From: Rhizophagus clarus
Taxonomy: Eukaryota > Glomeromycota > Glomeromycetes > Glomerales > Glomeraceae
Length of the DNA: 64,000 nucleotides
Assembly (NCBI GenBank): GCA_015698045.1
Contig: BLAL01000090.1
Span: 62,001-126,000 of the forward strand
Direction of reading: 5' to 3'
In this document: positions 37,510 through 47,828 of the stretch, in pieces
How the letters are laid out: every line of letters starts with the position of its first letter
How positions within the stretch are numbered: position 1 is the first letter of the stretch
Position numbers and translations under genes: made by a program
Notes under the pieces: generated by a model
Seen by the model: only the letters and a program-made list of their open reading frames with translations
Database searches by the model: none
What the model was told of the DNA's origin: nothing

Positions 37510-38382
37510 TGTAATTATTTTACTTTTTGTAAGGTGAAAATTTTCAGAATGTCGAATTATTGTTAATCGATATGATGTGAAATTTTTTTAAAAGATCAGA
37601 GAAAAAAAAAAATGTTATTTATAAGCTAATGAACAATTAACTATTACCATTTTTGATATTGTGTATAATACAATATATAAGTTTTATTGTACAATACTAA
37701 TATAATAATAATACGATTTACCTAACAATAACAATATAATTATATTTTCGAATGGCAACTCAATTAATGATTGTAATAATAATGATTTCTGCGCTCCGAC
37801 ACAATTTGGATATTATTATTTGGTTTTTGTTCTCTCGACCAGAATTAGTTTAGTTAAATTTCACCAGAATTACCTATTTGTTAAAATATGTTAAAAATTT
37901 ATATGTATTTTTGTCGATCCTGTAAAATAATTTCTGGTCAAGAACTACGGCCGGAATTCACATAATAATATATTTGAGATAAATTTAGTATTTCACATGA
38001 CTTATTTACTTTAATATTATTAGCTTTTTTCCCTTCTTGATCCAGTTTATGTATTTTAGAAAAAAAAAACAAAATTCCCATTTGATAATTAATGTGATAT
38101 AAAAGGGTGATTATTTCTACATAGAATTTCTATCAACTTTTCATCATTCACTTTTCATATCAAACAAATCATTTAATAATTTTAGTTTTTGTATAAATAA
38201 ATAAATAATTTGCCTCATTTCAGAAAAAATTCTCAGTTATTTATAGTTTATAAGGATAATTTCTCCTGAAAAAAAAAAAAAATAATAATAAAGTTATTGT
38301 TTATTTTATTTTTTTACAAAGAACAACTGTTTTTTTTCCCTTCTTTTCTTAAAAAAAAAAATTTGTCAAGCTGGAGCCAACT
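37510..38382. other. 873-bp divergent upstream region with a small foldback (37829-37945)
   Basis: The region lies between the outward-facing STE14 and DUF262 genes. At 37829 GTTCTCTCGACCAGAATTAG faces its approximate complement ending at 37945 (TAATTTCTGGTCAAGAAC), giving a foldback or tiny MITE of 117 bp. The part just before the DUF262 gene has pyrimidine-rich tracts and a short TATAAAAGGG near 38098, a plausible TATA box. Confidence 0.45.
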
Positions 38383-39922
38383 ATGGATGAAGCACTTACA
38401 AAACCAAGAAATGTTACCCATACTATGTATAAGTTATATAACTGGTTACAAATGGGTATGATTGACTTAAATCCTGAGTTTCAGAGAGGTATGTATGAAG
38501 TAATATTGACTGGTTTTAAAAAAATATGCGAGATTATTGTTTGTTTTACTCTTCATTTCGCTATGCTGCCACAAAAAGAATTTGTATGCACACTTAGAGA
38601 ATAACGAATGTGGCGCAGTAGCGTAATTAACAAACAAATTGTATACGCTTAACTTTTACTTGCTTCTTTCGTTTTACCTGTACGATAGACATAGTATGGA
38701 CAGGAATCAAACAGTCACACTTGGTTGACTCTGTGCTTAATAACTTCTATGTCCCACCTATAATCTTCTCTTGTAAAAAACTGGATAGTAAAAGATGGAT
38801 GCGCGTTTGTATTGACGGTAAACAACGTCTAACCGCTATCAGGAAGTAAGTAATTATCCTAAAGCTTACAATATTTTAGGCAGTGATTAATTTCTACACA
38901 ACGAACATGTTTATTAATCTGAATAACAGATTCATGGATAATGAAATCCCTCATCTTAGCCCTTCTGATGGTAATATAACTAAGCGATATTATAGAAATC
39001 TTAATAATAGACGTTCTTTGACAGAAGCAGAACGTGAAATGTTTGATTGTTCTGAGCTTCTTTGTGGTAAGGATCTTCTGGTGATGGTGATGATGATGAT
39101 CGTAATCACAGATATCACTTATAAAAATAATTAGATTTCCTATTATCACTTTAAAAATTAAGAATAATCATTATTTTTATTATATATTATTTAGTTGAGT
39201 ACTATGATCTTACTTTACACCAAGAACAAGAAATCTTCAGTCGTGTACAACTGGGCGTTGCATTAACTCCTGCTGAAAAACTTCAAGCTATTAGCAGTCC
39301 AATGGCTGATTTCGCTCATACAATTTACAGTCAACATTCTACTCTTTCTTCGATAATGGATAATAAACGCGCTCGACCTTTTCAACTTATTACTCAATCT
39401 TTACATATGATTGAAACTGAACCAGAAAAATTCAATGCAACTCCTGCTACAATTACTAAATACTTGAAAGAAGATCGCGAAGTTCCCGAAGGTCTCAAGG
39501 CATTGGCTAAACAAATTTATACGACCATAGAGGAGATGATCGAAGACGATGCTGAATTATTTCATCGTGATCATAGATTGGCTCCAGTAGAATTTGTGTT
39601 CCTAACTTATATGATCGCTAAATTTCCCAAGTTACCGATTTTTCAATACCAAAATCGCCTTTTAACTATGAAGAAGCATGTTCGTGCTAAACATGATGAT
39701 ATTAGATTTAACAATAAGGTTTTTGACACATTGAAAAAGTTTGTTGATAATATGGAATATGAATTCGTTTCAAATCACCAAACTATTTCGTATACTCCGT
39801 CGTCTCATCACACAAATCACTCTAATAACTCGGTAACTTATCCTCTCCAATCAAATACTATTTATGATACTCCAGCTCCTTCATCCACTCAAAGAAAAAA
39901 AAGAGTAAAGACCTCTAATTAA
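38383..39922 (+). CDS. DUF262 / GmrSD N-terminal-like domain protein
   Basis: Eukaryotic member of the DUF262 family, whose bacterial relatives form the N-terminal (NTP-using, ParB/sulfiredoxin-fold) half of the modified-DNA restriction enzyme GmrSD. Exons 38383-38488, 38689-38845, 38930-39066 and 39195-39922. Hallmarks: DLNPEFQRDIVWTGIKQSHL (family NPxFQRxxVW), DSVLNNFYVPPIIFS, and the active-site-like CIDGKQRLTAIRKFM, where bacteria have DGQQR. VEYYDLTLHQEQEIFSRVQL and TPAEKLQAISSPMADF continue the family pattern. A helical C-terminal half and a Ser/Thr-rich basic tail (STQRKKRVKTSN, possible nuclear signal) follow. No HNH/GmrD nuclease half is visible. Function in fungi unknown to me. Confidence 0.75.
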
Positions 39923-40786
39923 ATAAGAAATTAAGAACTGAAAAAATTAATACAGGAGATTAATACAGAAGATATTGGAGAAAAAAAAATAAATACATTT
40001 TATTATACTTTTTCGTGATTGAATTAGATAGAAATTATCGTTGATTACTTAGTGTGAATGATTAAATGTTATTGAACGTTATGAGGCATTTAAATTTTTT
40101 TTTTCTTTCTTGTGATTAGTTTTATATAAAATCCCCTTTATTACATTCCCCTTATATATATCTCTTTTTTATATTTCTGTTTCATAAAAAATTAATAAAT
40201 AAAAAAATTTGAAACTTAATAATAATTAAAAATTGGGATTTTTATTATTATTTGTTAAAATCGAAATGATCAGTATTATTTGTATTATGAATTTGCATAA
40301 TATAATTTATATTTCTGAAAGTGATTATTGTGATATCAACATTATTAAAAATTACGTACTACAATACTTTGCAGATTTTTTAAGCACAAAGAATTTTTTA
40401 GTATTATTATATTCAATTTGACTTAATTGAAATTCATATGAAAAAGATCGACAATAGCACTTTAGCGGCATTATATAAATTTGGGCCGAATTATCAAGTG
40501 TAATTTCAGCAAGATCATTTGTAACTTCATGATTTACAGATCAAGATCAAATATAAATAATGATTTCTTTTTTTTTTTCATAATTTTCAAACATCTATCC
40601 ATCATCGTTCATCGATTTACTTAGGGGAAAAGGTAAAAAGTCATCATGTAAGTAATCTTTTTTCTTTTATATTATTACTTATCATTTATTTTGATGATAA
40701 AATAATCGGTATAATAATTAAATCATCATTAAAGTGAGGACGTCTGGATACCTGTTATAAAAAACCAAGAAAAAAAAAAATAGAAA
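39923..40786. other. 864-bp spacer with possible 5' UTR intron of eS12
   Basis: AT-rich DNA. Near its right end a GTAAGT donor (40648) follows a pyrimidine/purine stretch, and AG acceptors lie at about 40734-40770, before the ribosomal protein ATG at 40787. A 5' UTR intron, common in fungal ribosomal protein genes, is plausible but unproven. Confidence 0.4.
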
Positions 40787-41462
40787 ATGCCACCCATGGT
40801 AGAAGACCGAGATGATGAATCTGAAGTTGAAGATGTAGTTGGAGATGGAGCAAATCAACAAGAAGAAATCCATGTTAGTTCTGATACTCCTGCTAAAGGC
40901 CAAATGGTAGGGATATCGGATTTACACGAATTTATGATTTTTGTAGATAAATAATCAATTAATCATTTGATTCTTTTTTAAATTAAAGACCGTTGAAGAA
41001 GCTCTTCAGGACGTTTTAAAGCGTGCCCTTGTTGTTGACGGTCTTGCTCGAGGATTGAGAGAATGCGCCAAAGCTTTGGACAGGTAAAGTCATATCTTGA
41101 AATGGAAAAAAAAGAAATTTTTTTCCTCTCTTTTTTTTTTTAGGTCGTTAATTTCTTATTTTTTTTCTAATAATCCCGACCTTTTTTGTAATAATAGACG
41201 TCAAGCTTTCTTATGTGTCCTTGTCGAAACTTGTACCGAAAAAGAATATATTAAACTTGTTGAAGCATTATGTAGTGAACATAATATTCAATTAATTAAA
41301 GTTAGTGATGCCAAAAAGTTAGGAGAATGGGCTGGGTTATGCAAAATTGATAGAGAAGGTAATCCTCGTAAGGTAGTAGCTTGTTCTTGCGTAGTCGTTA
41401 AAGATTATGGCGAAGATTCTGAAGCTAGGAACGTACTTTTAGAATACTTTAAATCGCGTTAA
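40787..41462 (+). CDS. RPS12: 40S ribosomal protein eS12
   Basis: Small-subunit ribosomal protein of the L7Ae fold near the beak of the 40S subunit. Exons 40787-40906, 40989-41083 and 41198-41462. The product has an acidic N-terminal extension ([20 protein letters not shown]), then [80 protein letters not shown] and the C-terminal [20 protein letters not shown] with EYFKSR. These match human and yeast eS12 throughout. The gene is complete; splice phases agree. Confidence 0.96.
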
Positions 41463-41897
41463 GACTGGTTCAGAAGAAATATCTTCGTGATTACAATATA
41501 TATGAAGTGAATCAATAATAAATTTGTTATTTAAATATATTTACAAAATTATTATCTCTATTGATTTATATAATATTTATGTTATATTCTAAATTTTTAT
41601 TTACAAATTAGGGAGAGTTTCCTTTCTCCCAATATTAACAGTGTTACTTATATATTCATACATTTATATCTACAAAAAAAGAAAAGAGAAAAAAAAATCT
41701 TTTAAATGTTATAATAATATAAGAAATCATCAGAACATATTATTAGATTTTTCTTAATTAAAAATAAAAAGAAATTTTATTTTACCATTCTTATTAACGT
41801 TAAACTTCAAATTAATTCATAAATAATCACGTGATTGCCCTTCGAGGACCGTCTCGTTCTCCCCTTCGCTTATCGTCTTACTCATCGTAATATATGA
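41463..41897. other. 435-bp convergent spacer
   Basis: 3' regions of the ribosomal protein gene (+) and the cyclin gene (-). AT-rich, with a TCACGTGATTGCCC box at 41827 and no coding potential. Confidence 0.5.
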
Positions 41898-43554
41898 CTA
41901 AACAAAATGTATTTCCGGAATAGTTGCAAACATATAGCGGACGGTGTGGTCTTTTGATGCTCCGTTGACCATTCGCAATGAATCTCCGTCTGATAAAAAT
42001 GGAATATTTAAAAACAAAAATACTTTAGAAAAATTAAATTAAATTTAAATTCTTACTAGTTTCCGTATCTATATTGTTCATAGTTACATCGTCCATTGCT
42101 GCTTCTCTTTCTTTAGCTTGTTGACTTATAGATAATTTCAATTGTGTATATTCTTCATTAGCTGGGTCATCAGGGTTAGACGATGATTCCAATATAAAAT
42201 GATCCAAAATAAGATAACTTATTTCTATAAATAGTTTGAAAAGACAGAATTAATGAAAATTCTAATCATATAAGTACTTTTTTTTTTTTTTTACCTTCGA
42301 TATCTTCGATTTTAACCAAAAATATCTTATACCAAGGCATATTGTGAATTGTCGACGGAAAATTTTCTCGGTGTAATAATTTTGTAGCAAGAAAAATTGA
42401 AGCTGCTGCCATAGCAGCAGGAGGAAACCTAAGGCATGCTGTTGTTTTATAACTAGAAGTATTTTTTTTTTTTTTTTCAAAAAGAAAAGATAAATCATCC
42501 ATAATGCGAGCTATCAAATAAAAAAAATGATACAAAAAACGGCTTTTACCATTCATTGACTATATTGTACGCCTTAAGGTATAAATATTTATCACCTATA
42601 TTTATAAATATGTATGGAAATAAAATTAATTTTTAACTATTAAAGACAAAAAAAATAAAATAAAATAAAATAAAGAATAAAAAATTGTCAAAATAAACAA
42701 AACACCTTTTAGTTTCTTAACGAATTTGACAAGCAATTTATGAGGAAGCACGAATTGAAAATCGAAACATATAGTTTCGACTATCGTACGCTCATTCTGT
42801 ATAACACGACGTCTCTGTTCTTCTAACGTCTAGTTAAAATAAAAAATAAATGAATAAATTATATAGCACGATAATTCAATAATTATTCAAATATAATCAC
42901 AAATTTCATTAAATGTACCTGACTTTCTGCGTTAATTTCAGGTCCTTCGGGATGCTTAACTTGATATGCTGCCACTAAAATGTCTTTGAGTTTTTTATAT
43001 GTCTCCTCAATCTTGGTTGAAACAAATAAACATGTGATGCATAAATCCTATTTCGAATTGATACAAAAATCAGGAAAAAATCTATAATCGTCATTAAACA
43101 TCAACCAAAAAAAAAAGAAAATGAATAATACAACAACATTACAGTTTTTTGCTTTGTAGATGTAAAGTCTTTTGAAGGTTGAAATAAAAAGAATCTATTA
43201 TAAAGTAATTGTGCTGTGCTTATCGTGCTCTGTGGTCTTTAAATTATTAAGAATCTCGTGAGACAAGTCCATCAAATTCAAGAGAGGAAAAATTCCAGCA
43301 TTTCCCTTGCATTCAACTTACAACCCAAGATTACTTCCTACAGCGTCTATAAAAGTGCACCATTGCGCCCTTGACATGTTATCCTTAGAATCACCAGAGC
43401 CCTGCTTTTCTGCACAACGGCTTACTTCAGCTTTAGTAAAATACGCTTTTGCTCTACGCTCTATAACGTTACAACGCTCTCCTATTACGTCAGGACTCGA
43501 ATTAACCGCAAAGTTAAATTCCCCATTCGGAGAATTCACTGTAGGTGAGGACAT
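41898..43554 (-). CDS. CTK2: CTD kinase cyclin subunit (Ctk2-like)
   Basis: Cyclin partner of the Ctk1/CDK12-type kinase that phosphorylates the RNA polymerase II C-terminal domain. Eight exons on the minus strand: 43322-43554, 43143-43236, 42919-43047, 42706-42829, 42550-42595, 42295-42452, 42057-42224 and 41898-41989. After VIERRAKAYFTKAEVSRCAE the first cyclin box follows (WCTFIDAVGSNLGLPQSTIS, TAQLLYNRFFLFQPSKDF, DLCITCLFVSTKIEETYKKL), then TLEEQRRRVIQNERTIVETI with CFDFQFVLPHKLLVKFVKKL, and the second box KAYNIVNECYKTTACLRFPP, AAMAAASIFLATKLL. This is the order of yeast Ctk2. All junctions are in phase. The start at 43554 gives a short Ser/Asn-rich leader. Confidence 0.85.
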
Positions 43555-43889
43555 GTTAGGAAAAATTTAATTAATTACAATGCTAAAATAATTGTATAGA
43601 AATTTTGTTCAAATTGTTGATCGAAAAAACCCCAATATTTATAATTTTTCAAACCACGTGTTTTGTAATTTATCTAATAATTTATTTAAATGGCACACCA
43701 GATTTTATATTAAAAATAAAAATAAAAATTACAAATCCGCAGCAGGTAACAAATATGTTATTATTTATATACTATTATTATAGCTAAAACTAATTTCTAA
43801 TCGTAAAAACAAATATTATTTTGTAATAATAATAAAATTTTGCAATAAATGAAGGTGGTAATATTCCCTAAGTAATAAAGTTCGTTTCT

Positions 43890-44877
43890 CTAATAACCAC
43901 CTGCACCAGGAGCCTTTTCGTCTTTTTTCAAGCTCAAAAGCAACTCTTTGAATCTACTCACATCCTTAACATGTTTGTTGGTTGATTTACTTTGTGCCGT
44001 TGAAAGATCAACCTGTTTACAAATACGCTCCCAAGATGTGCCAGAAGTAAGGTCATCTCGTTCGCGCAAAAACGTTTCTTCATCTTGTCTTATAAATTTA
44101 AACCATATATTAAACAAAACTACTACACAATTTAAAACAAATTACATTGATAACAATAATAATGAAATTACTTGTTTTGTTCATGAGTACGAGCTTTCTT
44201 TTCATTATATTCTTCATAGAATTTATCAATTGCATCGCGTGCAATGGACAGTGTTTCTCGTTTTTTTGTTTCAGACGCCTCATCCCGCTGGGCGATAATC
44301 TCTCTTTGTCGTTCTTTCCATTGTCTAATTTATCAATTATGTTATATTTATATGGTGTATTAAAAAAAAACATCCAAATATTAATCATTAAATTTTAATG
44401 TACCGGATAATTTCCGGCTCCTCTTCTTCAGTATCATGGATATTATTATCTGATGACAATGAATGCGGAACCTTTCCATTGCTATTACTGTATAATGCCT
44501 GCGAAAAGAAAATATATTATATATACCAATTGATTTCATAACATTAATTATAAAATTCCTATTAAACTTGCCTGACTTTCAACCTCGACTGGTGGAAACT
44601 CTGAGTGGAAAGCTGAATAATCAGAAACTGAATTGACAATAGAAGTATTACTAACGGGAGGACTCAAAACGTTGCTTGTTGACGGTGAAGTAATGTCCGG
44701 GAAATCATCAAGCTCATTACTTGTTGTAATAGTGTGATTTGAATTTGAGAATAAAGCAGCATCGGCACCTAAGAGAGCTTGCTCTCTTGCCAAAAAATCA
44801 GATTCCAAGTTTGCATTCGTATTTGAAGAAATGGGAAAATCTTCAAGAGCCGGAAATTCAGAGATAAAGTCTGCCAT
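43890..44877 (-). CDS. CLC1: clathrin light chain
   Basis: Binds the clathrin heavy-chain hub on coated vesicles. Four exons on the minus strand: 44572-44877, 44404-44498, 44172-44324 and 43890-44088. The N-terminus is acidic and Ser/Asn-rich (MADFISEFPALEDFPISSNT). The central coiled-coil runs EEEEPEIIRQWKERQREIIA, QRDEASETKKRETLSIARDA, IDKFYEEYNEKKARTHEQNK, which is the heavy-chain-binding helix. The C-terminal part has SGTSWERICKQVDLSTAQSK with KDVSRFKELLLSLKKDEKAP, the family's terminal signature. The first intron has a GC donor (CAG then GCAAGT). It is divergent from RPN10 with 181 bp between start codons. Confidence 0.93.
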
Positions 44878-45058
44878 TGCAAAGCCTGAAGAAAACGATT
44901 AGTGAAAATAGATCTATAATGATAGTTATTTAGTTCGTCGAAATTCCACATAAAAATATCATCCAATTAAATGTTTACACGATCAGCATCAGGATTAATG
45001 TTTGCATAAACTGGGCTAGTCAAAGATAAAGGTTGCTCCAAGATCTATCGAATTCAAA
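44878..45058. promoter_or_regulatory. divergent promoter, clathrin light chain / RPN10
   Basis: A 181-bp interval between two outward-facing ATGs. No GGTGGCAAA-type proteasome control element was seen upstream of RPN10. Confidence 0.45.
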
Positions 45059-46671
45059 ATGGTTCTCGAAGCGACTATGCTAGTGTGAGCTTATATAGCT
45101 TTGATTTTAAACTGTACATACCAAGTACTGCCTATTTTTTAACCTTGGAAGTAAAATTTTTTTATAGTTTGGATAATTCGGAATGGATGCGTAACGGTGA
45201 CTATACGCCAACACGCTTAGAAGCACAAAAAGATGCAGTTAACCTCATTTTCAGCTCAAAAACGAATTCCAATCCAGAGAACACCGTAGGTTTACTTACT
45301 ATGGCTGGTAAAGGGTATGTACAATTTTATTGAAGTAATAAAAATAAATATTTTGCTTATGATTAGTTATTTGTTATAATAGTCCTGAAGTACTCGTTAC
45401 TTTAACATCGGATATTGGTAAAATTCTTACAGCATTGCATAACATAAAAATTGGTGGGAAGGCAAATTTAACGACTGGGATTCAAGTTGCACAGGTTGTA
45501 TTTTATTATTTTGATTCATTAGTAATATTTTTATATATACATGATCTAATAAAACGCAATTATTTTAAAGCTTGCTCTCAAACACAGACAAAACAAAAAT
45601 CAACGACAAAGAATTATAGTATTTGTAGGTAGTCCTATTGAAGCCGATGAGAAAACATTGGTGAAGTTAGCCAAAAAAATGAAAAAGAATAATGTAGCTG
45701 TGGATATCATCAATTTTGGAGAGGAAGCTGAAAACACTGCAAAATTGGAAGCTTTTATAAATGCAGTGAATAGTGGGGATAACAGGTAAAAGTTTTCATG
45801 CGTATTCATATGTAAATCATGTGGCTAATTTATTAATTGTTAATTTAATTACGTATATAGTCACCTTGTACCGATACCACCGGGTCCACATATTCTCAGC
45901 GACATATTAATATCATCTCCTATAATAGCGGGTGAAGACGGTGTTCCTGCTGGATTTACGGCTAGTGGCGGAAGCAATTTTGAATTTGGAGTTGACCCTA
46001 ACCTTGATCCCGAATTAGCATTAGTATGCTCATGTTTTCAACGTTAAAAAATTTATCTATTCGTTTTCAATTAGTGACTTAATAAAATTTTTAGGCTTTG
46101 CGTATATCTCTTGAAGAAGAGAAGGCAAGACAAGAAGCTGAGGCGGCTAAAGCTGCAGGTGCTGCGGGCTCCACTCAAGAGACACAACCAACTTCAATGG
46201 ACATCGATAAAACTGTTGGAGATAACCAAAATGATAAGACTGAAGATGATATGTTAGCTCAAGCATTAGCTATGTCTTCAGCAGGCGAAGCTCGTGTATG
46301 TATAATAATTTTATTATCTATTGTTTTTACTTTTTAATTTAATTATCGTTTTATTTATTCAGGAAGGAGATGTTCAAATGGAAGAAACTGAAGATGAACA
46401 AATGGCTCGAGCGCTTCAAATGTCGATGGAAGGCGGATCTGTAAGAATAAACAAAAAAAAATTAAATTTTTTTTCCATTGTTGTTTTATTTATCAAAATT
46501 TACAATTACCTTTAGGAAATGAATGATCAACAATTTATGGGTATTCTGCAAAGTTTACCAGGAGTAGATTTATCTGATCCACAGATTCGAAATGCTCTTC
46601 AAGGATTTCCTACAAATAATGAAAATAACAATGAGAAAGATAGTAAAAAGAAAGATGAAAAAAAAAAATAG
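45059..46671 (+). CDS. RPN10: 26S proteasome ubiquitin receptor Rpn10
   Basis: Regulatory-particle subunit (PSMD4) that captures polyubiquitin. Eight exons: 45059-45084, 45168-45314, 45383-45494, 45571-45785, 45862-46023, 46095-46295, 46363-46440 and 46516-46671. The VWA domain begins [20 protein letters not shown], then [60 protein letters not shown] and [20 protein letters not shown]. Three UIM-like helices follow: [28 protein letters not shown] and [15 protein letters not shown]; animal Rpn10 has two. The C-terminus is [11 protein letters not shown], lysine-rich as in PSMD4. Intact. Confidence 0.95.
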
Positions 46672-47828
46672 AACTGATTAAGCGATATTCCAATGAAATT
46701 ATATTGTAAATTGAAATATTAATAGTACGATCTGTTTTAATTTTACCGTTCAAGAATTAATTAAAAATATGTTAAGTGAATAAAAAAGAAAATACTGAAC
46801 ATGAATGTAAAAAACTTTTCATCAGGAAATTTTTAGTATACGATATCCCATTCGGTCTAATATCTGTATTATATTTAGGTACGTGTTTACTGAAATCACA
46901 AATCACAACCTTGTATCATAATTACTTTCCTTTTAAAATTATTGCAAACATATGTTCGCATATTATCAGTATGTAATATTGTTTAAATAAATAAATTCAA
47001 GATCCATTGCTTAACAATAATTTTAATCAATGATTTGTGTCAGTTTTTTCAAAAGTGAGAAACGTTAATTACGATAATAACGCCCAAATCTATATGATGT
47101 ATTTTTCTTTCGATTTATTTTTTTGTTATTTCTACAACTAAAAAAAAAGCAAGGGTTAGTTTCTTGGAGGACCTCATTCAGTTTATGACTTATTTTCTTT
47201 TCATTTTATTTTTATTTTTTTTTTTTTTTCAAAATGAACGTTAAATTATATAAAATATTGCATAACCATCATATCAAATTATAGTAAATTAAAGTACTTT
47301 AGACAAAATAAAAAAAAATTTATTTACATTTTTCCGTTGGTTTTGAAGTTTCCAGTGAATTTGCGTCCTCAGTTTATATGTATAAAATTTCATATCAAAT
47401 TATTTCTCAAAAAAGCTAAAAAGCACTATAATCCTAAAAGATGTCTTTTGTTTTAAGTAAATTATATGCATTTTTGTAATTTGAACTGGGAGAGTTTGAT
47501 TGAGTATTCTAAATTAAATTCAATCTACAAATGATTTATAAACGTAATTTAATTTTCTGTTATATTTTTTTTGCTTTGAAGTATAAAATAATTATGACTG
47601 TTTCTTAAAAGGCGTGAACTGTGAAAAATTTTTGCCACACTGTAAATAGTTATTTATTTAACAGATAAAATGAAGACAATAAAGCCGTGAGCGCATCAGA
47701 TAATTACAAATTTTTTGTTACATTTCAAGCAAAATAATTTTATTAAAGTATATACTTTCTTACGAATTATAGTATTAAACAATTAAGGTAACAATACACA
47801 TAAAAAACAATTTACCGTTAAAGACAAT
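46672..47828. other. 1.16-kb AT-rich spacer
   Basis: No gene recognised between RPN10 and the C2-repeat gene. A 66-codon open frame near 46780-46976 has no family resemblance. Several poly(T) and poly(A) runs, for example near 47210-47230. Confidence 0.45.

Noticed and set aside
42453-42549. An extra exon (ARIMDDLSF) in the cyclin gene
   Set aside because: Including it breaks phase and disrupts the conserved NIVNE-C-YKTTACL cyclin box, whereas skipping it gives a perfect join.
43307-43570. A plus-strand ORF opposite the start of the cyclin gene
   Set aside because: It is the antisense shadow of the supported first cyclin exon.
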